A DNA stretch of 64,000 bases, taken from positions 1,116,001-1,180,000 of the forward strand of contig JAXBDG010000001.1 in assembly GCA_036320915.1 (NCBI GenBank), in the 5' to 3' direction. Within the stretch, counting starts at the first letter, position 1. Every line of letters starts with the position of its first letter. A program made the translations under genes and the position numbers. The DNA comes from Linnemannia elongata (Eukaryota; Mortierellomycota; Mortierellomycetes; Mortierellales; Mortierellaceae). The notes under the pieces were generated by a model. It did no database searches. It was not told the origin of the DNA and saw only the letters and a program-made list of their open reading frames with translations. Positions 12,770 through 24,961 of this stretch are shown here, one piece after another.

Positions 12770-12776
12770 TAAATGT
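12770..12776 (+). promoter_or_regulatory. TATA-like element of the GAS2-domain gene
   Basis: TATAAAT lies 229 bases before the ATG at 12999 and is followed by a pyrimidine-rich leader starting around 12800. Position and context fit a core promoter; function is inferred. Confidence 0.45.
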
Positions 12777-12879
12777 GTAGCAACTGCGCTAACTGCTTCT
12801 TGCTCACTTTCTTTCTCTCCTCATGCTTCGCCGCCTTTCTTTATCTACCTTCCCCCTTTCTTTCTCTATCTTCTCTCTT

Positions 12880-12893
<14 letters not shown>

Positions 12894-12913
<20 letters not shown>
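12894..12913 (+). repeat. (CT)n tract in the leader of the GAS2-domain gene
   Basis: CT dinucleotide run inside a pyrimidine-rich presumed 5' leader. Confidence 0.85.
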
Positions 12914-12917
<4 letters not shown>

Positions 12918-12998
12918 CACTTTCTTAATCAGAAATAGCATACAGCAAACCAACCCAAAGGACTCCACTCTTCATACAAATACCCCCTACCTACAGCC

Positions 12999-15900
12999 AT
13001 GTCACTATCCCAAGAGATCACACCAGCCATGCAGTCCCCCAGCTCCCCTTCCCTTTCTACTACATCCGTCACATCCCCAGCATCACTATCAACATCCACA
13101 CCAACACCTGCACCCCTATCACCCGCACCGGCATCCACATCCACATCACCAGCATCAGTACCAGCATCAGTACCAGCATCAACACCAGCATCAGCAGCAG
13201 CAACCACAAAGAACGGTCTCTATCAATCATATCACTCACAGATCGAGAACCTCAAGCGCCTCCCCATTCCCTACAGCGACATCTACCATGCATTATCGGC
13301 ACACGAGACCATCCCTCTGAGAAACCTCCACGAACGGTTCTGCAGCGCCGCAGCAAACTTGACCACCTGGCTCGAGACTGCAGAGATGGCCGTCTTTGCC
13401 CTCGAGTTGGACGTTGGTCAAGAGGGCGCCACCGATAAGGGTGATGTCGGCCAGATGGATGTTATCATGAACCGGTTCCAGCCCAACATTGAGATGCTTG
13501 TTGAACTCCAAGAGAGGATCGAGTGCCGCGTCAAGGCCGCTTCAGCTGTCGAGCTCCAAGACATCTCTCCCCAGCAGATCGAGCAAGATTTGCAGCAGAC
13601 AACGCAGAATATCAAGTCGAGCTGGGCCTCTCTCAAGCAGATGCTCGAGAAGGTCAAGGGTGACCTCGCAGGCGCAAGACTCCGGGCTGAGCTCATGACG
13701 CACATGGACAATGTGCTCACGGACATTGAAGACATCTGCACCAGTATTGATGCATACAACAACGAGCGCAGCGCCATGACTTCAGACGAAGAAGGCTTCC
13801 TCCCAAGCAAGGTCGGTCACAGCCAAGCCGACGCACAGGCCAAGCAGCGCAGCTTGGATACCCTCGCCCAAGTCGACTCCCGCATCGAGATCTTGATTGC
13901 CCGGGTCGATTTTTTGGATAACCGCGTTGGATCCCTCCCCACAGATGAGGCCGGTTTTGGCAACGAGTCCAAGGATGCTCTTCAGAGCCGGTATCAACAG
14001 GTCCTTTGCCGCTGGGACGACCTCAAGTTCCGTCGCGAGCGTGTCAGCGAGGAACTGAAGGAGGACAAGTGGCTCGAAGTCTTTGAGCAGGTGGCGGAGC
14101 AAGTCGAGTCGATGATGGAGTCGATGGAGAGGGCCATCATTCACTGCCAGGGACTCTTGGACCAAATCAAGGGCATGGTCCGCCAGAAGGTTGTCCCTGA
14201 CGCTCCCATCGACCGTGAACATCTTTACAGCATCTTCAAGTCGTTCGAGGCCAAGCAAAAGTACTACGCCCCAGCCGTCAACAAGATGCTTGACATGTTG
14301 GAGAGCGGTATCGAGAGCCGTACCTCGCGCAACATGGACGTTATTTCTCGTCACCAGTCCATGAACCTCAAGTGGGACCAGCTCCAAGATGGCCTTGAGC
14401 GTGTCGACATGGAGTTGGATGATGTCGAGAGACTTCTTGATATTCTCGACGACTCTAGGACTCCTTATCTCCCCAAGCTCCCTCTCAAGAAGGCCGAGAC
14501 GCTAACTCCCGCAAACAAGCGTACTACTGCCACTGGCGCCAACAAGCCCGGTGCCTGGAAGTCCCCAAATGCTCAGCCAACGACGATGCAGCAGAGGCAG
14601 CAGCAGGCGCAACAGCAAAAGTTAAGTGCACAAAAGCTTCAGCAGCAGCAACAGCAGCAGCAGCAGGCCCAGCGTGGAAGACGTCCACCACCCTCGAGCT
14701 CGATGCGGTCGCCCTCGCCTTCACGAGGTCGTTCCCGAACTCGCTCCCCCATGGGTGGCTATTCCCATCGCCCTTGGTCGCCTGCCAATTCCAACAGCGC
14801 CTTGTCCCAGTCCGGCCTATTGTCTCCCAATGCATTGAACAGCTATCGCTCTCTGAGCCCCAGCCCCTCGAGATCCCCTTCTAGGTATCGCTCTCGCCCA
14901 TGGTACGTTTACGTCATGAGTGCTTTCTTCCCTATTCACTTTAGGTCAGCGTTAATTAACTCATTATTTGTTTAATCTTCCTTATTCTCCGATATTAGGT
15001 GCCCATCGGTTTCAGTGACGTCGCCTGGCATCCCAGGTTTCCCGCAGTCCCTCTCTGCGGCAGCGACGTACCTTCCTCGTCCTGTCTCGAGCGTTGGCCA
15101 GAACCGCGGCGAGTCGCCTGTTCCACCAGGTCGAGCTGGTTCGTCCATGTCTGCCGGATCGAGGAGTGCAACCAGCACTCCTTCGATGCTAAAGGCTCCC
15201 AACCAGTTCAAACCCGTGTTCTCGCCTGCTGGCAGCATCAGCAAGCTTTCGACCGGCATTCACTCGACGCTCGCATCGGCTGCACCCTCGACAACAACGA
15301 ATGGTGCCCGCAAGACCCAGTTGCCCATGCCTTCTTCAAGGCCACCAAGCCAGCAGCGATCCACCATGAGCCCTTCTCCTCAGCTCCAGCGGCCACAGTC
15401 TCGCGGCTATGGCCGTGACGCGACCTCACCTGTCCCAAACAACTACGCTGCAGGCTCAACAGCCTCCAACAGGTTGTCGACATCTAGCGCGTCATCCCTT
15501 TCGGGCCGTCAGAGGCAGTTCAGCGCCAACGGTCAGGCCTACCATGGCTACGGCCAGGAGGGTCGTTCTTCTCCAGGGACAGCTCATCTGACATCTCGTC
15601 AGAACCAGCATAGTTACTATGAGGACAGCACATACAGCTCGCGTCCAGGCTCAGTTTCCGGATCGACATCAAGTCTTGGACGCGACCCTTACAACCACTA
15701 CCAGTCGTATGAAGAGCCTACCAGCCCTTCAGCCTCGTCGAATTCTTCGATCACGTCGGCGTCTCGCTATCACCAGCAACACTATGGCCGTGATCAACAT
15801 GCTCTCCCCGAGCTTATGGACAAGATGAAGGTCAACGATGTCAAGCCCTATGTCGCTACCCGGGGTGATGAACTGGATGAAGAGTTCGCGCGTGTCCTGA

Positions 15901-16298
15901 ACGCCAACCCTATTCAGATGCAGGTGCACCGTCTCGGCGAGGGCAAGTACTACTTCGGCGGCCGCATCGAGGATCAGAACCTTGTTGGCGGAAAGCTCTA
16001 CCTCTGCCGATTGATGGAGTACGGCCGCGTTGGTGCGGGTGAGGAGGACTCTGGTGTGTCAAGCGGAGGCAGCCACAGTGGCACGGATGACGGTCTGCAC
16101 TCTACCGCAGCAAATGGCCGCCAGTCGAACCGTCGCAACCCCTCGGGCCTGGCAACCATTTACTCTGCAGGAAGCCTCGCAGGTCTGCAGGCTGAGGAGA
16201 ACACCCGTCGCGATAGCAAGAAGCGCCCTAGGAAGGTGCTGGTCCGTGTTGGTGGTGGATGGCAGGACCTGGACATCTTCCTGTTGGACCATTGCTAA
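12999..16298 (+). CDS. GAS2/GAR-domain protein with spectrin-like helical region
   Basis: Exons 12999-14902 and 14999-16298 join in phase to give 1,067 residues. The N-terminus (about 1-70) is a Ser/Thr/Pro/Ala repeat coded partly by a tandem 12-base unit near 13144-13200. Residues of about 75-510 are long amphipathic helices with Trp/Leu spacing like spectrin repeats (for example SSWASLKQMLEKVKGDL). The middle is Gln-, Ser- and Arg-rich, with SPSRGRSRTRSP-type basic stretches that could bind microtubules. Residues of about 915-1067 form a GAR (GAS2-related) microtubule-binding domain: MQVHRLGEGKYYFGGR through KVLVRVGGGWQDLDIFLLD, interrupted by a roughly 65-residue Ser/Gly-rich acidic insertion. 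By analogy with spectraplakins it probably links or stabilises cytoskeletal filaments; no actin-binding CH domain is seen. The family of the C-terminus is secure; the spectrin assignment is moderate. Confidence 0.85.
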
Positions 16299-17515
16299 AC
16301 GACAACACTGTTTGTAGCTTATAGCAGCTTTTTTTAATTTTTGTGCTTTAGCGAATTTTTTTCTCATATCTTTACGGCTCCAGGCCTTTGTTGATAGCAA
16401 TTTGACTTGTATCCTACCCTTTTGTCACCATCCCCTTCTCTCGTACACTTGCTCCTTCTCCTTTCCCCCTTTGCGATACCCTCCTCTTATCTTTCCACAA
16501 AAACAACAATCAAACAAAAACAGATGTAAAAAAGTAAAAAGTCAAAAAGAATAAAAAGGAAATAACCCCATTCATGTCCATACTACGTCATGGTGTTTGG
16601 TATGCTGTTCAACTAGAGCGGCCATTCCCAACACTGCTCGTATAGAGCGCAGCAAGCACAGCCGTAACGTAGATCATACGCAGGCATGCTTTTCTCTATT
16701 TTGGAGTCTTGGGGGCATGGGGACAATGAGCACATCAATGTATAGCCGTAATGTGCGTGTCTTTCGTACATTAGTCCGTGGATAATGGAAAGCGATGACG
16801 GTAACAAAGAAGAAGAGGTCTAAAAGTGGCAGTTGACAACGAGGATGATGCCTTTTCTTTCCTCGTCTTTCTCCGTTTGAGCGTGTTCCGCATCTTTGGT
16901 GTGGTTGTCGTGTCATGTTTGCGCGCATTTGGAGTAAGGAAACAAAAAGGATTGACACGGTTTCTTCCTGATTGTCGTTAAATGAAGACTACCGTTTTTT
17001 TTTTCTGCTGTTGTTTCTCCTTTCCTTTCTTCTTGTCTTCGTCGAGCACATCATTATCCTTATTGTTCTCCAGACTGTTTGTTTTTCCTTGTTTTTCTCT
17101 TTTTTTGTCTCTCGACCTGGTCTACGATCTTCAGGTCCACCGCTTCACTCCTTTCTCTTCGTCACTCCTTTTTTTCCCCTTCGTTTCCTCCTTCGATCCG
17201 CACTCCTTTACTCACAATCAAAGCTGTGCTTCGCCTTCACTCGCCCAATCGCCATTCAGCACCATCTTCATGGTTCTCAAACATTCTCTCAGTATACATC
17301 CCACCCTCGCCTTCAATCATCAATTCTTCACTATTCACCCAGCGCCTTCTTCGCCCTGACTTCACATAGATCTTCTCTCTCTCTACCAAGCAATACTCTT
17401 GTCTCCCATTCTCTCCCTCCAACAAACTCGACGAGATATAGGGCACAGTTTCACACTACCACTGCCACATCCTTCTACCTTCTCGTACCCACCCCTACCT
17501 GTCCCTTATCATTGC
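16299..17515. other. Intergenic between the GAS2-domain and DUF4436 genes
   Basis: It contains the 3' flank of the first gene (AT-rich, AATAAAA-like signal around 16549) and a pyrimidine-rich promoter and leader from about 17000 to 17515 for the next gene. I see no coding region. Confidence 0.55.
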
Positions 17516-19739
17516 ATGACATTATTCCATAGACAAACAGGACAACTCCGAGCATGGGCCCGCAGAACCCTCTGGTGCATCATCGTCATAGGTTCCCTCT
17601 GCGCAATCGTCATCCCCATCTTCTCCATCTACCGCAAAGAGGGCGATAATACCCGGTCTGTCGTTGAAGTCCCGCCTCAGGGGGTGTCTCATACAGGAGA
17701 TTATATTCATGTCCTGGGGAGTGTGGCAAGTGTTGATTTTGAGGATAAGAACTTTCGGGTGCATTTTGAGTTTACGCCGCATGGGACTCTGGCTGGGGAT
17801 GATGGCGTTCTGACGGCTGCGATTGCGGTGTCGTTGTTTTATACGACTTTGACGTTTCCTGAGTCTCAGATCATGTACGTTTCAGTGAACGAAAAGGAAA
17901 AGAAGGATGGTAAGACCATGCATTTCGCCCAAAGGCAGTCGCTCTGACCACCACTTCTCATTATATACTTTGTTCATGTACTTTTTTCCATTCATTCATT
18001 CATCAACACCACAAGGCGGTCGGTAGATGTAACAATGCCATACACCCAGGGTGCAACAATCGATTATCCTTTCGACGCCTACAAGTCCTACTTTGAAATC
18101 CTCGCCAACAAGGATAAGGAACGCCTCCACAAGATCCCCATCTCCCTCACTTTCCTCGGGAAACTCCAATCTGTTGAATTCATCCCCACCGTTCAGGTCG
18201 AGACAGATGACTTGTATAAGATTGCGATTGAGATCTTCACCCGCAGGTCACCGACGACGATCGGGTTCAGTCTGTTTATTGTGTTGATTATGTGGATGTT
18301 GAGTATTGCGATTGGGATTATTGCGATTCAAGTAATTAGGAAGTATCGGGTGTCGGATGAGCATGTATTGACGTTGGGGATTACAACTTTGTTTGCTTTG
18401 CCGGCGCTGAGGGAGACTCAGCCCGGTATACCGTCGATTGGCTGTGCCGCTGATGTCCTTGGTTTCTACTGGTAGGTTTTATCATCTTTTTTTTTCAGGT
18501 ACAACAAATCACAAACTGCGAACGTAATTAATAACATCAAATTCACTCGAACGATATATTAGGAACATGGCAATCATCGCAATTTCGTCAATAATGATCC
18601 TCATGGCGTCCGCCCTCCGCTGGAAAGAACCCTCGATCGAGCGCGAGATCGAACTCGTCCACAAGCAACACGATTTCCAATCAAAACTCATTTCAGAAAT
18701 GGCCATCCCCATGCCCTTCCCCATCACGGGCGGTCCCTTTTCGGATTACCAGGTCAAAAAGAAGCGGATTCCCTTTATGATGAGCCACCGTCACCGTTAC
18801 CGGCGTCAGGGAGATGGGCGTGATGAGGGGTTTGGTTCGAAATCGATGCGGTCTTCTTTGAGGTCACCGCCCTATAGTGAGGGCGGATATGAGTACCATC
18901 ACGAGCCGTCTCACGAAGGGTACGTCTTTGCGGAGAATCCAAATCATCAGAAAATTATTCTTTTGCGACAGCACCATCATCAACAACAACAGCAGCAAAA
19001 GCACAAGCAACAGCAGGAAGAAGAGGAAGAGTATTGGCGAACCAAGGCTGTATTTGGAGTTGAGCAACCGCAACTTCAAGATTTGGTCCCAAATGGAAGT
19101 GTGGAAGAGGGTCTCCAAGAACAACAACAACAGTGCCAGAATCGCACGTCTGTATGCCTATCAGTAGCAGCCTCCTCAACAACAGCATCCACTTCCACTG
19201 CTACTTCGTCTTTATCCATATCGCCTAGAAACAATGAAACGCCACCAACACAACACACTTTCACTGGTAGATACCACCGTCGCCACAACCCTATCCCAAC
19301 GGCGACTTCGCCTTCCTTTTCATCCTCCCACTCTCTCCATCCCGAGCAACAAATCCAAGCCCTCGAGATCCACAGAGCAGTCCTAGACCAAACTGTCTCT
19401 GATGAAAACCAGAACGCCATCCTCTCGATACCGTCCTCGTCCTTGCTTCGCACAATCTCGCCTATACCCTGGAACTCGACAAGTCCCGCCACCCCGCGGT
19501 GGATATACGATATCCCGCCTTCATATCATATGCCTGTCCCACCTCTACCGCTTCTACCGATATCACTGCCACTATTGCCAGCAAGAGGTGCAGGAGCAGG
19601 AGCGGGAGCGGGATCAAGAACAGGGAGTTCTGGGCGCGCCGCCGAAAAGCAGCATGCATATCACTATCAAAACTCATCCTCAAGTTCTACATCCACTTCT
19701 ACACCCACAACCATCCAACATACACTCCTCAGACTATAA
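17516..19739 (+). CDS. DUF4436-family multi-pass membrane protein
   Basis: Exons 17516-17874, 18016-18471 and 18563-19739 give 663 residues with all phases matching. A first membrane segment lies at about residues 17-40 (LWCIIVIGSLCAIVIPIF). A lumenal or extracellular beta-rich domain follows with PYTQGATIDYPFDAYKSYF. Then come three closely spaced membrane segments, including the signature LFALPALRETQPGIPSIG. These features and their order match DUF4436, a fungal membrane family of unknown function. The remaining C-terminal half (from about residue 310) is hydrophilic and low complexity: Gln/His runs near 18970-19020, Ser/Thr blocks and a Gly/Ala run. It is probably a disordered cytoplasmic tail. 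No catalytic motif is visible. The family is confident; the role is unknown. Confidence 0.82.
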
Positions 19740-20148
19740 ACTAACTACGCCCAATAAGTGAAGAAAAAAGGGGGGAGGGGGAGGGGAGGAGATTTTATGA
19801 GCATGTGCATGTGCATGTGCAATATGCAATGTGCGGACTGGACCCTTATCATCCCAATTTCTTCCGACCCTTACAGACATGGCAACAACAACAAAAAAAA
19901 AGCTAATTGTTACCACTTTGTCTAAACACATGATTATGATTGACATAAAAGACGGAGGGAGGGGTGGGTGCAGTGCACAGGTAGCCTTCCGTCATTGTGT
20001 TTTGTACTGTATCACAGGGTGAATGGTACGTGCATGGTTACATGAGAGATCGTGATAGTATTTTATTTTTGCATGTGAAATGAATGAGTATAGGGTCATT
20101 ACAGAGAAAGATGCTATATGGTCATGCGCGTGCCTGTATGACTGTTGC
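19740..20148. other. Convergent 3' spacer
   Basis: It lies between the plus-strand DUF4436 gene and the minus-strand PLP-enzyme gene and holds a short GTGCAT repeat (19803-19820). No gene is seen. Confidence 0.6.
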
Positions 20149-23100
20149 TCACTTGCGTTGCTTGGGGAAAGGAGAAACAATAGTCGACGAAGGATATGAC
20201 AACTCCTGGGTGTACATCTGTGCAACCTCAAAAGGTGTCACAAACCAGCGCATCTGTTTTGCCAAAGGTGCGTGTTCGACTGCATCCACCTCTGCTTGGA
20301 GGAGATCCCACGAGAGTTCGTCCATTGCAGCATTGAGGAGGGTCTGGGATACATGATCTTTGGGAGACTTGGAGGAGAACATGCTGGTGGGTTTCCTTTT
20401 TAAGCCGTCGGTAGAGTCGTTAGAGGCAATAGTGGAGGCGTAGGTTCCTTTGTTGTATGGTTTTGTTCCTGTCGTTCCTAAATTAGGGCAGAGACTGGCG
20501 TTGTTGTTGTTATTGCTTCCACTGTTGGCGCACGTGACTGGAGAGGGATGGGTGGAGGCGATAGAGGAGTCGTCAGAGTGCGGTTCAAGGATCTGGGGCA
20601 GACCAAGAGAATGGCCAGGTTGATGAACGTTTTCGTCATCATGCTCATTGTGGTTAGAAGGGCCTCTTGCGGCGGCGGTGGCGGTGGTGGCTCCAAAAAG
20701 CTCGACAGAACTGTAACGGTGATGGTTGGCATCCTGCTCAATGGACGAAGAGGAGGTGGAGGAGGAGAGGTGACCAAAGGCGACCGAGATAATTTTGCGC
20801 AAGGACCGTTGAGCCTGACCCAGTGTTGCAAAGACCTCGGGGTTGCCGGCGGTGGAGGTAGCGGGACGGCTGTGATCGTCAACTTGCAAGTAAGAACTGC
20901 GTTGAAGACGGTGATCGATTGACGATGACGATGGTTCTCGAGAAGGACCGGCAGCCGCAACAAGACGTTCACGGAAGAGCTTCTTCAAACCATGGATACA
21001 ATCAATAGCGACAGGGATACAATGATCCCTGGATCCAGAGGTCAATCTCTTAGGAGAGATATTGGCACAGACAGCCTTGCGGACAGACTTACGGACAGTC
21101 CATTCTGCGGTACAGGCGTTGAGGCGGTAGAGGGGCACGAGGAGGTATCCGTATTGGGAGACCCATTCGAGCGACTGGATCACAAACTCAACGTCCTTGT
21201 CCTTGGAAAAGTAGGTGAAGCTGAAGCGGACGAAACCAGTTTGAGACTCTTGTTATTAAGGACTTGCTCGTGGATGTTCTTCTCCTCGGCTTGATCGCTC
21301 TTCTCAGACTTGGTGCTGTTGTTGTCGTTGTTGCTATTGCCGGAACCGCCAGGGTGCATCGCTTCCTCTTGTCCAATTACCAATAGCTTCCAGAATGCAA
21401 CCTCCTTAAACGAATCGAGCTCCAGCAACTGCCACGCATAGGGACCAGCACACATACACCCACTCCGCATTTCGATCCCGAAGAAGTCGTTCATGATAGT
21501 ACTAACGAGTGCATAATGGATCTGAAGCGGGGACTGCCGGTCGTAAGTCAAGAACCTCGGCACCGCAATTGTCAACCCAAAGACCGCAACACGACCCAAC
21601 TCTGACGCTCCAAGGACTCGGATGGTCTGGTTCAAATTCTGAGACAATAGTCTTGCAAGGACCATCTTAGCCAGTTTGTACTCCTTTTGGATGATCCAGG
21701 CAGGATTAACAATCTCCTGGAGACGGAAAACAAGCCCTGCACGGATGGTCGCCAGGATGTTGGGGGTGCCTGCCTCCTCACGGGCAAGGATATTGTTGCT
21801 GTACTTGTGCTCGCCACTCGTCACCATATCGACCGTTCCACCGCCAGGAGTCATGGGGACAAACTCGTTCCGGCCGGTGACATTATGTCTCTCCGCCCAC
21901 GAAAAGATTTCAATGCGAGCGACCAGTACTCCTGATGCGCCAGGTCCGCCCAGAAACTTGTGGGTCGAGATAAAGACTCCATCCTTGTAGGCCAGACTGC
22001 GAGCAAAGGGTCCGATTGTGGGGTTGGAGGGTGGAGGGTTCATGTCGATGGTTGTGTAAGGGCCTACTCCGGCGTAGTCGTAAAAAGCGTAACCGCCGTG
22101 TTTGTGCATCAGTTCCGAGATTGCCACCGTATCATTCTACGTTTGGGTCAGTCAAGAAAAGGTTTAGATATATTAGCGTTTTGGTCAAAGAAAAACAAAA
22201 GAATAAAGGCAAAGAGGGAGGTTGAGCTTTGTGCTATTGACATACCAAGACACCAGTGATGTTACTACCGGCAGTGAAGCTTCCCAGCTTAAGAGGCCGG
22301 TCGTGGTGAAGGATCAACTGCTCTTCCAAAATGGCCAGGTCCAACCGATGGTCACTATTCTCGGGAATGACAACGACATCGGCACGAGAGTCGCGCCAAG
22401 GCAAGAGGTTGGAATGGTGTTCTTGGATAGAGAGGAAGACAACTGGGCGGTCTTGAGGAAGGAGACGTGGGGTTGACAGCGATGGGGCTTTGTTTGACGC
22501 GCACGAGGCCAATAGCGCGGCTTCTTGGAGCTGTGGCGATACGCTATGTGTCGAAGACTGAGCTGTGCTGCTGCCGCTGATGCTGATGCTCCTGGAAGCA
22601 GCGGCGGCTCTACGCGTCCAGTAGGCCTCGTCCTCGAGTTTGAAGACACTGCGGATCTTGTGGATGCCTGATGTAGCACCAGAACTGTTCACATGGTACA
22701 ATGAGAACAAAAAGGGTGATGCCTCTCGATTAGAAAGATACAACAAAATCAAGAAAAGAAAACCACACAAAAGCAATTTGATGCATTTTAATACGAAGGA
22801 CTTTGTGCTTACCCGCAAAAGATAATGGCGGCTTGGTGCTCATGTCCCTCAGTTGCTATAGCATTCGTGCACCGGCGAATAGTATCTCTCGCATGCTTAA
22901 CGCTCTGCGAAGTGAACCTTGCAGTCGAGGTGGTGGATGTATGAGTGTTGGCATAGAAGGGCAAGACGGCATTTCGCATGATGTCCTCGAATCCACTGAG
23001 GGCCTTGGCAGAGGCAAAGTAGTCGCAATAGACGGATTTCTTGGTGCCGAAGGGCGGGTTGGAGATGAAGGGTGCAGAGATGAGATCGCGTTGGATGGTT

Positions 23101-23168
23101 TGGAGGAACTGCTGGGGGTCCTTGGCGTGGAGACATTCCAGTTCTGCGAGCTGTTCTTTGGGGTCCAT
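20149..23168 (-). CDS. PLP-dependent class-V aminotransferase/desulfurase-like protein, copy 1, frameshifted
   Basis: Exons 23168-22813, 22684-22246 and 22136-20149 mirror the neighbouring copy at 24962-28249 in intron position and phase. The fold is that of cysteine-desulfurase/MOCOS-type PLP enzymes: SGATSGIHK phosphate-binding loop, FYDYAGVGPYTTIDM, and STHKFLGGPGASG with the PLP-binding Lys. No MOSC domain follows; the C-terminal 350 residues are family-specific with low-complexity linkers. The last exon is 1,988 bases, one short of a whole number of codons. At about 21239-21240 the paralogue reads CCAGGTTTGAG and this copy CCAGTTTGAG (plus strand), a one-base deletion that throws the frame. 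The correct frame resumes at once with conserved sequence down to the stop at 20149. It is either a young pseudogene or a sequencing error; an intact protein would be about 927 residues. Confidence 0.8.
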
Positions 23169-24961
23169 AATTGGTTATTTTTTTTTTTTTACTAGAGGTG
23201 GATAGATTTGAGAAAGAGAGGGAGAGTAAAGTATATGCACTTGTTTCTGTTTGTTTGTAATGCAAGTATAAAGATGAAAGAACCCCAGGGAAGAGTGAAG
23301 AACCAGATTGGGGGCCGACGCGTCCCCTTTTAAATCTTTTTCCTTGTCGTTCTAGCTCAGAGTGAGAGCTGTGGGTGTATAAGAAAGTAGGTTGTGGCAG
23401 TGAGTGCTTGAAGAGACTACTCTGTATGGACAGAGAGGAAGACATCAAGTCCCCGAGTTAACGGTACTCATTCCAATAGCATTCATTCACGCCTATTACT
23501 AGGACAACAGCAGAAGAAGTCTATACTCCACTTCAATTCTCTTCCACTCTTTTTGCTCTTATCAGCAATAACAACCCCTATTACTATCTTTCTCCAGGAC
23601 AGCACATTCAATTGTCTGTTCTGTTTCATTGGGGAGCATGCTTATTTTGTGTTGGGAACACAAGCAATGCCCAATCCGTGATTCACAAAGCCCTGTCCCT
23701 GCGTGTTGGCTTCTTTTGGCTCTCTTTGTACAGATACGGGGACTAGAACGAGATTAAGAGAGAGCCTCTTTGGTCTATTTCTTGGTACACAAGACCGTCT
23801 AACGAAGGACTGAATAAGAATTTCTCCTCTGAGGAAGAGAGGATATGGATCCAAAGTAACGGTTCTAGAACTGTAAATGGCAAAAAAAGGGCACAAGACT
23901 CATGTGGGAATGGCCCCTTTTTAGTGTTCGAGGGATTAAAAGCGAATCGTAAACGGTCGACTCAAAAAAGAAAATAAGAAACACGACGCGAAAGGAAAAA
24001 AAGAAAAGCCCCTTCACTCACTCAACTCCTTCTCGGACTTTTCCCACAACGTTTTTTTGGTTGCACAGCCCAAATCCTGAAATGGTCATAGTTGTGGTTT
24101 AGTAGTAAGCAAACAGGAACAAAAACGCTCAGCTCCAAGGAAGGATGGGGGAGGGCAAGTAGACCCCGAAATCTCTAAGCCCTTATATCCCGCTGGTGCG
24201 TGGACCACTTCACGTATTAGTCTTTCGTTCGTGGTGCTGCTCTTCGCCATCTGTCGCCACTTCAAATCAAATGGTATTAATTAAGCAGATCACACCAACT
24301 CACATCCAATACTGGGCTGTGTATCACTTTTTCCCCCTCGGGAGACGAATAGAACGAATGAAAAACTCATTCAACCCCTGACTCGGCTGACTCCCTTCTC
24401 GCCCTCTCTCTCTGTCTCATACACACACACCACACACTCTTCACTCTTTTCATTTTTCCTTTTCGCGTACCTCCGAGGAGAAGAGTCGACGCGTTATTCA
24501 TTCTTATTCATGCAGGTATGTCTCATTCTTTCCTTCCCTCTCCTTCTTCTCTTCCTCCTCTCCTCTTCCTCTCTCTCTTTGTCTCGCTAATCTTCTACAC
24601 AAAAATAGAACAAAGCAAAAGTAGAATTGTCATAGCCAGGTACAGCTATCCAACGCCGCATCCAGACACCCTTCGCTCCTGTATTGGAAGAGCGAGAGCG
24701 ATACACCTCTAAAATGAACAATCAGGTACCATTCTATGGCTAAGTCTACATGGGACACACAAGTCCAAAAGGACAAACAAGTACTCATTTTTGTTAAATT
24801 GTTTCTCCCTCAGAGACACATGGATAACCAGCGCACATACAGGACGTATGATATGAGAATGAGTGCTGTTTATTTGACAAGAGCCGGTGATGGGTATATT
24901 GGTCATTTATACAGTGGGTAAAAGAAAAGAGCGTTCGTACGTGTGCTAAATGAACTACTTT
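23169..24961. other. Intergenic between the tandem PLP-enzyme copies
   Basis: It contains the presumed promoter of copy 1 (minus-strand TTTAAAAGG at about 23329-23337) and the 3' flank of copy 2. On the plus strand a pyrimidine-rich leader-like stretch near 24400-24510 runs into ATGCAG followed by a GTATGT donor (24511-24521), suggesting a transcript start, but I cannot find convincing downstream exons. No supported gene. Confidence 0.45.

Larger units (their letters stand above)
7971..12998. other. Five-kilobase stretch without a recognisable gene
   Basis: No frame shows a domain or a convincing splice chain. Contents: a GA microsatellite (8382-8412), many homopolymers, a TGGCATGGCATGG repeat near 10441-10455, and a pyrimidine-rich block at about 10910-11250 that looks like a fungal transcript leader and ends at a GTTAGT donor-like site near 11251. 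Pyrimidine-rich sequence continues at 11640-11890. A TATAAAT at 12770-12776 and a CT-rich leader precede the GAS2-domain gene. The 11.0-11.25 kb block could begin a long non-coding or spliced leader transcript. I cannot support a protein. Confidence 0.5.

Noticed and set aside
20548..20922. Gly-rich plus-strand frame inside PLP-enzyme copy 1
   Set aside because: It is antisense to the low-complexity linker of the real minus-strand gene.
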